The position numbers were made by a program, and so were the translations under genes. This document shows positions 20,058 to 33,260 of a DNA stretch of 64,000 nucleotides, piece by piece (positions within the stretch are counted from its first letter, which is position 1; the number at the start of each line of letters is the position of its first letter). Source of the DNA: Gyrodactylus bullatarudis. Its lineage: Eukaryota > Platyhelminthes > Monogenea > Gyrodactylidea > Gyrodactylidae. The notes beneath the pieces were generated by a model. The model ran no database searches. It was not told the DNA's origin and worked only from the letters and a program-made list of their open reading frames with translations. Location: NCBI GenBank assembly GCA_012064415.1, contig SSNU01000155.1, forward strand, positions 186,001-250,000, read 5' to 3'.

Positions 20058-23000
20058 ATGATTTATTCTCTTTTGATGCTATTCACTCTCACTGAAGTCA
20101 TGGGAAACAAGCTGATTTTAAATCATGAAATGATATCAAATTTGACCAACAACTTTGCAGATATCAAATGTCCAGGTGGCCAAAATCCAGATCCTCTCAG
20201 TCTTGATGAAAGAATTGAAATCTCAAATTTCCACACGAATCTCTCCTCTGGGTTGGATATTGCAATTAGATACTCTAACTACTTTGACGATTTCACAGCA
20301 AATGGAATCATGATCATCACTGATTCGGATGACGACCACTCAGAGTTAATTGACCGGTTCAATTTTTACAATAACCAATTCGTCCTCTTATCCAATAACG
20401 AGTTGATACTTCAACTCTACACTCCACGCTATATTTTGGTATTTATGAATATAACCAATCGTATTCGCTTCATAAATCAGGCCTTGGAGATGGGACTATT
20501 GGAAAATGAGTTTATTATAATCTTTCTCATACCAGTAAGCAAACATCTCTCTACTTTAAGGAAGAAATGCCGACTAGAATATTTTCCTCTTACAATGTCT
20601 ATGAAATTCATTTAGTCCATGATAAAGAGTCAATAGAGGATGATTTACTGGTTCTCTGCCGTGTGGCTCTCCAGACTAAAATGTGCACCATTCAACATTC
20701 TCGAGAAGTGAACCAAACCATCAAGGGACACACTGGACATTTCATACAAACTTCTCCTCTCACCTTTGAGAGAAAAAGTTGTTATTTGAACTTTGGAAAT
20801 CGTAAAATTCAGAAAAATATTTCAATTTCTCTGGAAAATCCCATGGGGATTAGTGAATTTGAAGAGGAAAAACTGGTGGAAATTGCCAAGAACTTTTCAA
20901 ATTCTTACAGCCGTAACCTTAGAATCGGCGTTGTTGAAGTAAGATTCACTTATTCATTCACTTAGGATGGTTTTTATGTAAACTATGAAGAGAACAAGAC
21001 AATAACTGGTTATTTGCCTGATCTACTTGAGACAATCGCTAAGAGCCTTGGAATAAAATTAACTTATCTCATGTATAATTTGAGTCAGGAAGAAAAACAA
21101 GACTACCACAAAATGATTAGTAAACCTGGATATGTCTTTAAAGACCTATCAAAAAGAGTGAGTCCAAACATGTAAATTCAATTCAAAAAATTTGATTTTT
21201 TAGAACTCATTAAATCCTTTTTCGAAAATCAAAAAACATCAGTCTTGAAAGAATCTTGTTTTTTTATGTAGCTATGAAGATGTCTCGAAATCTATAGATT
21301 AGTGGGTTTTGGACAACAAATTTTTTCCTCTTCAATTTGGTATATAATATTTCTTATTAATGAGAAATGAGTTATGAGCTAGAATTTGAGAAATATTTCT
21401 TTTGTACTAAACTTCTAACTACTCGAATTTGGAGTCTCGAAAAATAAACTTACTACCCATCAGTTGGATGAATCAATAATTAAGATTCATTTTATAGACT
21501 TTGAATTAATGTTTTTCGTTTATCTTGGATGTTTTATTCAATTAAAATAATTTTCTTTTTCCACAGAAAGTTGATCTAGTCATTGGTCGATTCTTCCTTG
21601 GAAATGAAACTTACAAGTACCAGAAAAACTTTGCTCTCATTGAAGGTCTCTTATTCGCGGAAAGCTGTAAGATTGGAGAAAAGTTGGTCTTCCAAAGAGA
21701 CCCAATGATAACTCTAAACTATGATCTGGTTATCTTTCTAATCTTTTGTATTGCTCTCATAATATCCATGGTCGTTCTCTTCAATTTCTACCATAGGGAA
21801 TATTTTTATTTTCACGTGTAAGTCTATTCGGATTCTCATCTCTATTATAATCATGATAATAATTTCCTATGTATTTCTCTTCAAGGAACTACATAATCCT
21901 TATGATCCTTCAATATTCAAGCTATTCAGCCTCCCCTGTCATCTATGAACAAATGCCAGCGACACATTCACTCAGGATTCTTTTCTTGGGATTCTGGTTC
22001 CTCCTACTCATCATGCTACTCATCCATGTTATTAATTATGTTTTAGCGACAGCTCATGAATTAATCGACGAAAAATTTTACTCAATTTATCCAGTTAGTT
22101 TGAAAACCTTTTTCCAGAAAATTCATAACGGATAGAATAATTTCCAATTAAAGATTAATCCTGAGCATTCAATGCCCTATCCAAAATTAGACTATAATCA
22201 ATACATTTGGTATTTTTTTTCAAATTTACTACCCAATAGTTGAGAGGGTTTTTCGGGTAGTTTAATCTAATAAATAAATCTTCAAAGCGTAATACACACA
22301 CACTGTGTAATAATAAATCTTTTTCCAATTTTTAATTTTTCCTCGTGAATTTTAATTATTTTTTTATCTTCATGATTCATCCCTCTATTATCGATCTCTT
22401 GTTGAAGGAATCTTCAAGGAAAAGAGGAGGATGAAAGAATTAATCATTTTGCCAATTCTTTTTTCTTTCAAAATACAAAATTTATTTCATCATTCCTTGC
22501 AGGTCATTAATGAAAAATCAATAAATTATCCTTCGGTATTTCCCAAGAATATTACCAGTGAAATAGATTTGAGTAAAACATATATCAGCACAGATCTCTA
22601 CACAGGTCTTTACTTTATTGGCAAACTGGATCTAGACATGTGGGTTGACAGATTCGATCCAGTGCGAGAAATCAGTTTCTTTGTGCGCAAAAGAGACCCA
22701 ATGTACAATATTCTTCAGTCAACCATAACAGAAGCTTTAAATAGTGGTCTATCGAAATCATTGCTCAAGAAATGGATTTCATTCAAGCAAGATGATGAAA
22801 ATTATCTTCATTCAACTTCCAAGAACATCTTGTTCATTGAACAAGTCGCCAGTTATTTTGGCCTGGTCCTTTCTACTCTGTTCGTTCTATTTGGTCTACT
22901 GATGTTACTATATCTCATTAAAGTTGGTATTTTTCAATTAAAATTATATAATTAATTACCACCAGAAGAATATAGAATTTTCTATTCCTTGACATGTATG

Positions 23001-23200
23001 ACATCACAGTGTGATGATCACACATTTTTTGGAAATTCCCCTATTGACGAAGAAATTTGAGCTCAAGTATTTATTAGAAATACTGCAATGAACTGTTAGG
23101 CAGTACTACTTGTTGTTTGATATTCATTCATAATTTTATCTTTTAGATGGACGTAAGAAAGAGCCTGGAGAAGACAACTAAAAAGATTAAATACTTCTGA
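20058..23200 (+). CDS. Divergent ionotropic receptor (iGluR family)
   Basis: Seven exons (20058-20534, 20561-20938, 20966-21157, 21567-21817, 21886-22093, 22503-22922 and 23147-23200) encode 659 aa. The N-terminus MIYSLLMLFTLTEV is a signal peptide. A short extracellular domain precedes the S1 lobe (NLRIGVVE, then ITGYLPDLLETIAKSLGIKL). Transmembrane segments are LVIFLIFCIALIISMVVLF, then IILMIL and LRILFLGFWFLLLIMLLIHV. The S2 lobe includes GLYFIGKLDL and SFFVRKRDPMYNIL. The last membrane helix is FGLVLSTLFVLFGLLMLLYL, followed by a short basic tail. These receptors are ligand-gated cation channels used mainly in chemosensation in protostomes. The usual SYTANLAAF gate motif is replaced by HVINYVLATAHE. 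The particular IR subfamily is not identifiable. Confidence 0.82.
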
Positions 23201-23607
23201 GGAAAAAATCAACTTTTTCAGTTAATAAACAAATTTATTCAAAACAAAATATAAAATAAACTTTTGAAATACTTGAGGTCTGGGTCGTTAAATAAGCCTT
23301 TTTAATATAATAATTCTACATGCATTGCTAGTATTAAGTAGCACTTTTTTCTTGGTTGATTTTCAGCTGAGTTATCACAATTATTTTTATACAAATTCAA
23401 ATTAATAAATAACTGTACATAGAAATGGAGGAAATAGTTTTCAGCATCCGCATCTTGCCCAAGAATTATTAGCGATATCTTCATTAACAGAATTCAATTG
23501 GATATCTAAATTATGGTCGCATATTGGAAGGAACAGGAGAAATAGAATAAGTTAAAGGAAAATCATGGTAAATAAAATTTTATAAAATGGCGCTTGCATG
23601 CAAAGGA
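23201..23607. other. Convergent spacer
   Basis: About 400 bp between the stop codons of the ionotropic receptor (+) and RAB6 (-). It is AT-rich and holds the two 3' UTRs. The longest open frame (60 codons) has no resemblance to a protein family. Confidence 0.5.
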
Positions 23608-24381
<774 letters not shown>

Positions 24382-24500
24382 TTTTTCTGGTTGATTGTAA
24401 ATTTACGAATATTGCGCCTTATTAAAAGAGCTATAAGAAAACCTTAAGTAAGAATAATAATAGTGTTTTTATTAATAGTATTTTCAAAAAAAAATTAAGC
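24382..24500. promoter_or_regulatory. Probable bidirectional promoter, RAB6/RPAP1
   Basis: The divergent start codons of RAB6 and RPAP1 are separated by 119 bp of AT-rich sequence, so a shared promoter region is inferred. No motif was recognised. Confidence 0.4.
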
Positions 24501-27500
24501 ATGAATAAAGATGATGATAAACAGCTATTAATGTAATTTTAACTCTTAAAAATTGTAGAGATCAAAAGGTATTTATAGAAAAAAATAAACTGAATATCAA
24601 CAAAAGCTTGAATAAAGTATATTTTGATGCTGAAAAGTATCTAAACGGTAACTTGAAATTATTAATTCTTTAGATCATGATAATCATATCACAACTATCA
24701 TTGACAGAGTTTATGTAAGCAATTTTTTACTGATAAAATATTCATACTACCGAGGCCTAAGAGCTCTTTTACTTGCCTAGGCTATACTACATTCGTTATA
24801 AAATAATTTATTTTCTATTTAGGAACGAGAAACTAATTTAGTTAACAAAAATTTTCTCTCGATCTCCGATTTTCCCAAATCTTTCGTATGTGACTCGTAC
24901 CAGAAGCCTTTGCAAAATAAAAGTATTTTTGCAAAATCCCTTGAAAAAATGAATGCCCAGAATGTAGGTATGAATGAAATTGGAGCAGTCAGTATTAGAG
25001 AATCAATCAATCACGAAACCAAATTACGATTTAATGAACCTGGCTTGATTACTCTTGTTGCAGGTGAAAAGGAAGCTAAGCAAATCCATAATGAAAATCT
25101 TCAAAGACTCAACTCGTTGACTCATGAAGAGATTGTTTCAGAACGAGAAAGTATCCTCAAATCAACGGATCCTAAAATTCTCTCTTTCTTGATGAATAGA
25201 AATACCACAGGTAAGAAGAGAGACAAATTCACAGAAGAGAAGCCTCTACAAGAAGAAGATTTGGAAAAAGAAAAACTCAAGTGGACTCATGACATTGATG
25301 AAACGGAAGAGATTAATAATGATGGGAAAATTAAATCTAGATTCGATTTGAACGGATTTGTTGTTCCCCCAAAGGCCGAAATTAGTGAAAAAATCGGACT
25401 CCATCATCACGGGGAAGAGCCTAAAGTAATGTTAATTAATAATTTTATCTCTTGATATTTTAGAGAGCAGGCTATCTAATATCAGAACTGTTTCATCTGT
25501 CCCGTAGCTCAATTCCATCTCAGAAATGCTTAGCTCTAGAAACTTTAGTTACATGCATAAAGAGATCATGCCAAGGTCATCATGTTCCCTACCTGTATCC
25601 CAAAGAATTCCCATCAATCTTGGTGAATTTAATAGAAGGTGAAATTGACAATCCATCTGCCGGAGGGGTTTTATTCCTTCTACGCTGGTCAATTGATGAA
25701 GCTATCAATGAACTTTCAACTAGAGGCTCAGGAAATTCTGGTTTTGCTATGAAGGTCCTCTACACAAGTTTAATGGGTCTTGTTGAAATATTTTATGATT
25801 GCATGTATGAGGTAAGTGCTGAGTAAATTTAATTTAATTACAATCTACTTACAAGTATTTATACAATTTAATTTTTGTGAGACAACTAATATTTTTGTAC
25901 AGGTTCCTATTTCGTTTAATAGTCGCGTGAAATTCAACAATATTCCCCAATATAAATTGAATAAAATAATTTTTGAAAAAACATCCATTTTCCCTTTTGT
26001 TCTCATCTGTTTTATGGCCATTCTGTGTTTTAATATCTCTTATTAAATTTTGTTTGCTAATACAGAATAAGGATAAAGACAAAAATCTTGGGTCCAGTAG
26101 ACTTGGAAGTATTTACTCCAGTTGCGATGAATTTAAAAGGGTTTATGACGACTGTTTTTTGCAGTTTTTCCCAAAATATCTCGAGGGGAAAGTGGATGTT
26201 AGTCAGGCAAACTTTGTAGATCCTTGCCAAGATAAACTGAGAAAGTATCAAGATTGTCTGAAGCCCAAACTGGAAAAGATTGACGTTGACCTTGAAAAGT
26301 TGAATAAAAAATTCATTTGATCTGTATATTTTTATAGATTAGAATAAAAATCAATATTAACTAAAAAAATAATCTTTTCTTTTTTAAAAATAAAGGAATT
26401 ATTCGATAGAATCTATTCAAATATGAGCCAAAAGACGATAAAATACAATGTAAACTTTCAAAGGAGAATGAAAATAGGTGATCAGAACTCTGTCGACGAC
26501 AATGAAATGATGAAACAAGATCCTATCATTTGTCTAATTTTTCCCGCAAAAATCCTTGAGAGAATCTCGTGGTGTAGTGGGATGCTTCTAAAATCCCTCT
26601 CCAATATCAAAAATGTCAATGAGTCAAAAACTATCATTGATCTTCTGACAAAGTGCATACCTAATCTCTTGATTAGCTTTACTCGGCACTCGAATCAGCT
26701 TAATCATAAAGTTGGTTTTCACCCACGACATCCCCTATTATTCCCTCAGGCTCATTTTCTCCCTTAGATTGGCAAAGAAATGAATCTCTTGAGGAATTTG
26801 ACACTTGTAACTCAGACTGTGAACTCCAACCGGTCCATCCGAATCATAAGTCCTGAACTGTTAAAGTTGCTCAGACTTTTGATGGACAATGATCCAGTGA
26901 TTATGAATGATTTGGTAAGCCTTATCCCTATATCAATCAACATTATCACTCTATAAATACTCTTGTTCGTCATTTAACTTAATTCAGCTACAATTCTATA
27001 GTTGAATTGGAACAAAGAATTGATACAAACTCTTTTTTTTAAACTATATTCTCTTATCAATATATATATATTATCACCCCTATTCATGATCCAATGGACA
27101 AAGAATGAGTCTTTCTCTAAAATTATCTCAAAATAAACTTGGACCAGTCTTGCTAAATAATCTGACAAATAGAAGAAATATCTTTTGAGTTGGAAAGAAT
27201 AAAAGAATAATTTACTTCTCAACCTAATGTTCTATTTAGATCCAAAACTTGAAAATCTTCTCCATTCTTCGTGAAACTCTTGAAGAACTGAGGATGATTC
27301 AAAAAGTCCTCTGTGAAAGTCAAAAATTCATCGTGAGATTTTTATGCGAATTTTGTAAGTTATTGCGAGTCATTTTTGAGACCCTGTCGGACTTTGATGT
27401 GGAAGATTTATTGAACTTCCTCGAGTTGATCAACGCGGAACTGAATGATTTGATGATTGATGAGAATTGTTCCCATTATGACCAAGTGGTTGCAGATACA

Positions 27501-30500
27501 AACCAGATGCTAGTCTCTATCTGCAAGAGGATAATTTATGAGTATGCTTTACAACCTGTTATGCCTTGATCAAATTTTATTTAAAGAGCATAGAATTAGA
27601 AATATCACTTTATTTAAATGTATTTAGGCTAAAAAATTCCTAATTTAGACAGGCCAAAATTTTTCGAACAAAAATTTAGTTCATGTACTAAAAAATAATT
27701 TTTCCATCATTTACAGGCGTCAATTTGCCAAACTTTCTGACTCCGTGTTGTTTTTCAAGTCAAATCTTACCAAAAGTGAACAACGGTTAAAACCTCTGTT
27801 GAATATTGACAATAGCACCGAAATCGATATCGACTTTATGCATGTAAGAATCAGTTTTTCCATCCTCCTTAAATTGTCTTTCACTAAAATCTTGACTAAA
27901 ACAGAAATTTCTCACGGACAATCCAGCCTGGTTAATATCTAGTCATTTAGAGGTTATTTTCTATACAAAAGTCATGATTATGCTTTTGGAAAGCTCCCTG
28001 GACCACAAAGATATGAGTACCGCATATGATACTGTTGTTGAGAGTATTTCTGAGTATATTCTCTGCAAACCTATGGTTTGGTCATACAAGAGATTTTTAA
28101 CGTAAGTCTATTCCATCCCAATTGCAGAGAAATCCTAGTTGAAATTACTTTCAAACGACATTCCTTTTTCAAGGAACCAATCTTTAGTTATGGGGGTGAT
28201 GGAAAATTACTTTGATATATCCCTCGAGGTTTGCAATGATGTTCCAAAGGAGTACTTGGAATTTCTTCACAAAGAAATAAATGAACTCATGCCTGTTAAA
28301 GATGAGTCACTAATTCCTCCTCCGGAACATGAACCCAGTTGGTCTGAATTATCCTTATCCACGAGGATAGATACTCAACTAACTGAAAAAGTAGAGTTAC
28401 GACCAAAAAATATACCAAGTCTTCAATTATCCTGTATCTATCGCCATGAACATTCCCGAGGCTCCAGACTCATGGCATACTATTGGCCACCAGCTAAATC
28501 AGAAGATCATTATCGTTGCCTTTTCCCGATATTTGCCATTATAGTGAGTCTTTTGAAAGAGAGAAAAATTCAGGTTTTTTCTTCCCTTCAGCATAACTGG
28601 TACTTTTTTGCGTGAACTTTTAGAATAATCTCCTTCAAAGGACCATCTCAGCGGGCTGTGTAAACTCAAAGTTAACTCAGGCCTATCTCCCCCTAGTTAA
28701 GAGTGTGTGCTCAAAAAAATCCATGGAGCAATTAGGAACAACTGACAAGTTGGATGGAGGCCTCCTGTTCTCCCTGGAATCTGAAATTTTCCTTGATCTC
28801 TTTACAGTTCTATACAATGTGAGTTGGTATTCGTCCAATCTTTATGTGAGATTCTCTAGTGAGATTATCTGTAATGTTTATTTAACCATCATAAATTTCA
28901 GAACATGATCTAGAAAGTTTTTCTCGCATTCGATACTCGTGAATTTTGTTTAAAATTTCTAATTGAATTCTTTTGCGTAGATAATTTTCATCAACAATCA
29001 ACAATCTGTAAATTTATGAATTGATGAGATGCCATAAGGTAAAACTTTTCATCAGTTTAATCCTTTTTTTCCTTTAGACGGGAATCTTTGAACCTCGGCA
29101 ATTCACTTACTTCAATTTGCGACTAATTTCAAGTCTGAATGAGTCTCACGTTAGGGATGCAACATCATTTTTCTCCACCGTCATTAGATCCATTAACGGT
29201 AATTATGAACTCTTTGATGACGATGAATTAATTGAACTCTACAACAAGCAGGAATGTGTCGACTCGAAAAATCAGACTACTAGTAAGTTATCCTATTCAT
29301 TCAAGTGTGTTCTGTTTTTTTGAGAAAATAGTATTTAATTGTAATAAATACACCATGTGTAATCTGATATACTGAGATTAGATTTTTCTTCTCAAGGTAA
29401 TACATTCTCTCAGTTGACTAGCTAGTGAAATTGAATAAATTTTTCTTTTCATTGATATTTTTCATCCTCTCAATTCTCGTTTCATTCAGTGAAATATTAG
29501 ATCAAAAAGTATTCTCTCTCTTTGAAAATTTTTTCAATTATAAAAAATAACATTGATTTCAAGATCTCAAGATGATATCAGTTGATGATTCGTGGTCATT
29601 TTATATCACTAATAAAGATCAATCTTGATCCTGAAAAACCTCTTTTGATCAACCTCCAACTTTCAAATCAATAAAAATTTTCAGCTCAAAGTTCGAAAAA
29701 ATGGGATTCTGGCGCCAAATGGGAATTTGAAAATGGCCATATTTTTCATAAAAATAATTTTTTTTTCTTTAACTGATAAATTTGGGCAACATGAGTAGGA
29801 TTCCAAAAATTCTTCAACATATTCGAATTCTTGATGAAAAAATAGTGATTTCTGTAAAAATCACAGACTCCCAACTTTATAACCCTAAACATTTCATTCT
29901 AATTTAGTTTACAACTCGTTTACAATTGAAAATCCAATACTCTTTGAGAGGCTCTATCCATATGATTGGCCATATCAGCCTATGATGAGGGCAAGTGTTG
30001 GAGTGGAAAAGTTTGTTGTCCTGATGAAAGTGATAAATGGAATGATTCCATTTAAAATAGATCCCAAATCTCGAGGTGTCAATGTGATCAATCATGTCTT
30101 ACGTCTCATGTTGGGAATTTCCATGTCAACCGAATGCCTCGGCTTCAAAGAGGCAGGAGAATCAATCAAATATTTTCTAGATATCCTGTGCAAGCAGTCA
30201 GCAGTGAGCCAGAGTGGAGATGATCTTATAAATGAGGCTGACATTCCGAAAGAAATTTTACCATCATTCTATGACATGTTAGTCTGACTCTTGATCGAAT
30301 TTTGTGGTCATGTTTAATTTAAATTTTTCACCTGCATCTCATATGTAATATAAAAAATTATAACTCTGCAGAATATTTCAGATTATTCTTTTTATTCACA
30401 GATTCTCATTTACTTTTTACTCATTTTCGTTCACTAAATAGATTGCCTCAACGACAGTATGATAGAGGTTTATTTCTAGTAGTGTGTATCAGAATTAATA

Positions 30501-33260
30501 GATAACCAAACTGACATTTTCATTTAACTGACACTGGAATTGAGCTAGACTATTTCTGATCGATATTGATCAATCTCAAAGTTTATACAAATCAAGAAAT
30601 TGTCATGAAAACTTTAATGCATAAATTATATCTCGTTTTAAGGATATTTTATTGCACCGTGTAGTCTAACATGATTTACCTTGATTCAGTCTAGTTCCTG
30701 TCTGATAATATGAAACTGAGTTTTCATCATTCTGTATTGTGTAATATGCAAATTAATATTCTACTCAATTTACTCTCTCATATTATTTGTAGTGTTAAAA
30801 ATAGATTTAAATATTTTATTACGATCATATATCATAAATCAGGTAGACAGATCAAGGCAACATATTTTATAAGTTTTACTGTCGCCTTTAATTCTGTAGA
30901 TTAATTTTATTTTTGAATAAACTTTTTCGTATTGCACTCACTGTCTGCAGGTTTTATTCTCCAAATTTTGGAACGAATGCAATTTTTAAGATTTGACTCA
31001 TTTTATTCTCTTATAATTATTGATTAATTAATGCTTACTCAAAAGTCTCAATATTTTCATCTGATTTCGATTGCAGACACTAGAGTGATCTGCGATGTTT
31101 CAAAAAATTAAATCAACAACAATTTCTCTAGCATTCATATAGTGTCGAAGAAAAAAATTTATTCAAAATAGAGTAGAAACAAGTGACTGATAGTGAAAAT
31201 GTGAAAAAAATCATTTTTTTTTCTCTTTGGCCATGAACCATGAACAAGCACCACCTTTTTCTTTTTCTCTCGTGATTTTTTTCATATTCATGTCTTGTTC
31301 GGTTAGTCGAAATAATCAATTTTTTAAAAGACAGCTCTCTCTCTCTCTTTCTCTTGAAAGATTTCTTCAGTCTGTGTATTCAATGTTGTGAACTATGATT
31401 TTCCTGTGGAAATAATCCTGCTAACCACCCTCTTATTAGATGAGGAATGAAAATATGCCATGTTAGACAATTCTAGCTTGTACTTTAAGATCATTTAAAA
31501 TACCTATTTGTTTTCTAACTCGTAATCAAATAAAAATTTGAAACATGTCTGAGAATTGATTTAGTATTTTCAATCAACTTTTATAGATTTGTCAAATATT
31601 GTGAATACTTTTCATCGACCTCGTATGGCTCAGATGTCCTGGCAAATCTTCTCTTATGGCCTTGTCGTCAAGGATTCCACCCAAAGTACAGACGTAGCAT
31701 TTGGGTCGAGCATAAAGCTGCTCTCCTATCAACAAGGATTCATCCCAACAAAGTAAATTAAACTTGAAACTTGAAAGCATGAATGGTCCAATGAATGGTC
31801 ACATTAAATAAATGGCTCTCAGCTATCGTTTGAGATAACCATGGGTTTATTACAGTAAAATGTTATAAACCAGTTAGTGAAAAGTATTTGAATTCTAGAG
31901 TCTTCAAGTCAGATTTATTTATTTCTGTGTCCGTCGTGCCGCAAAACATCAAAGTCTCAGATGCCTTTTATTAAGACAATGAGTAACTCTAATAAGAAGA
32001 CAAGAGACAGGACATTCTACTTTGAGCTCAATCAGGATCACCCACCCTGTTTGACCTGACAGGTGTGTAAATTAATTGGAATTTTGTGTGTAACTATTCT
32101 CTCGCTGGCTACAGGCTAGCTACAATCCCCGTTATACTTTGACCTTAGCATTCATTATGAAGGAATCCCGCTACCACTCTCTCTACGTATGAAATCTTTT
32201 ATCTGAATTTTCAAGTCTAATACAGACTTGCATGTATATACTCATGTATATAAGTACTATTATTTTCCTGACCCAGAAGTCTGTTTCTATTTCTCTCTCT
32301 AACTCGATATCTATGTATATTTAGAATGAAATAATGACGAGTCCTCATGAGGACACCTTAAACCTATTCAATGCACAAGTTTTCTATGTAATAGAGAATT
32401 TTATTTTTTTTCTGAGAAATCGAATTCATTTTCGCATCATACTAGCTGTAGATACAAATTATTTCACGATACCCCCCCTCATTTTTTTAAAATTTGGTCT
32501 AAGGAAAATGCCCGAAATCCGTGACTTTTATTCATCCACAACTATAGATGGTTATTATTAATGGGAGGTTGATTTAAAAAGAAAGAAATTTATAATTTTC
32601 CCGTTTATTTCAGCTTACATTCCCTCTGGAAGACTATCTCAATCAGGAGAATGATGAAGTGATGATTAAAGCTTTCTTGTCAGGCTTACTATCAGGTGTT
32701 ATCTCCAAGGAAAAGCATGTCTTTCTCTATTTATGGAGTCTTCATCATGTGAACAAGTAAGTCTCGCAAACAGAATTTTATTTTGATCCCCAAGTTACAA
32801 ATTTTTCAAACATGTTCATTCTTCCTTCCCGTCAAGAGAGTGATTCTTTATTCTCTTTCGCCTAGCCTCGATAGTTAGACATTACTCTCCTTCCCAATTT
32901 CTCCCAAAAGATTAAATTAATCAATTAATAATTTGATTAAAGAGAAAAAAATTAATATTCATATTACAATTCTCATATTTTCCATTCAGGTTCCTCTATG
33001 AAGTAAAGAATAAAGACTCTCAATTAATCAAAAGTCTTTTCCATGTTATAAGACAATATCAAGGCATGACAAAGAATAATGATCATATTATTAATGATAT
33101 CAAATACTACAAGAGATCAGTGTTGAAGGATTGTGTAAGAGAAAGCGGGGAAGATGAACCTAAAAATATCATTGAATTATATGATAATCTTCCCGAGTCT
33201 CGTGTTAAACATTTCGCAGACCTATTTCCAAATCCTTCCAAACCCATTTTTAAATCCTGA
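24501..33260 (+). CDS. RPAP1: RPAP1, RNA polymerase II-associated protein 1
   Basis: RPAP1 helps assemble and import RNA polymerase II. Exons with consistent phase are 24501-24532, 24559-24647, 24674-24714, 24823-25425, 25464-25811, about 26410-26710, 26768-26914, 27240-27541, 27717-27843, 27953-28101, 28174-28543, 28624-28818, 29078-29282, 29908-30277, 31587-31752, 32614-32756 and 32990-33260; about 1280 aa (human 1393). Recognisable blocks are EKEAKQIHNENLQRLNSLTHEEI, GLHHHGEEPK plus RAGYLISELFHLSRS, DPIICLI...RHSN and DWPYQPMMR. The conserved C-terminal YFSSTSYGSDVLANLLLWP, LTFPLEDYLN and HHVNKFLYE blocks are also present. The join from 25811 to the exon near 26410 could not be made in frame with a convincing acceptor, and a CHCH exon sits in that interval. 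Confidence 0.85.
26066..26320 (+). CDS. TRIAP1/Mdm35-like CHCH exon inside RPAP1
   Basis: TRIAP1/Mdm35 is a small twin CX9C-type protein of the mitochondrial intermembrane space; it carries PRELI proteins that move phospholipids. This exon follows a good acceptor at 26065 and reads 84 codons to TGA. It holds the pattern CDEFKRVYDDCFLQFFPKYL ... DPCQDKLRKYQDCLKPKLEK, which fits TRIAP1 (C..MKREYDQCFNRWF ... DPC...F..YQ.C). It contains no methionine. The only donor that supplies an ATG in frame is the end of RPAP1 exon 5 (CMYE, 25811), giving either a short product starting at that Met or an RPAP1-TRIAP1 chimera. A separate gene with an unseen leader exon is also possible. Confidence 0.7.
   Translation, partial: NKDKDKNLGSSRLGSIYSSCDEFKRVYDDCFLQFFPKYLEGKVDVSQANFVDPCQDKLRKYQDCLKPKLEKIDVDLEKLNKKFI
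29620..29855 (+). repeat. Dispersed repeat, copy 2 (RPAP1 intron)
   Basis: Same word order as 13457-13636 (gatcctgaaaaa, cttttgatcaac, aactttcaaat, ttttcag, ccaaatggga, atttgaaaatggccatattt, attcgaattcttgatg). The copy lies wholly within the intron at 29283-29907 and in the same orientation. It is longer than copy 1 by internal insertions. No terminal repeats were found. Confidence 0.6.

Noticed and set aside
28128..28173. RPAP1 exon starting at the AG at 28127
   Set aside because: That frame closes within 30 codons; the pyrimidine-rich acceptor at 28173 keeps the frame open and in phase.
30278..32613. End of RPAP1 at 30.3 kb, treating 32.6-33.3 kb as a separate gene
   Set aside because: An exon at 31587-31752 with the conserved YFSSTSYGSDVLANLLLWP block joins both sides in phase.
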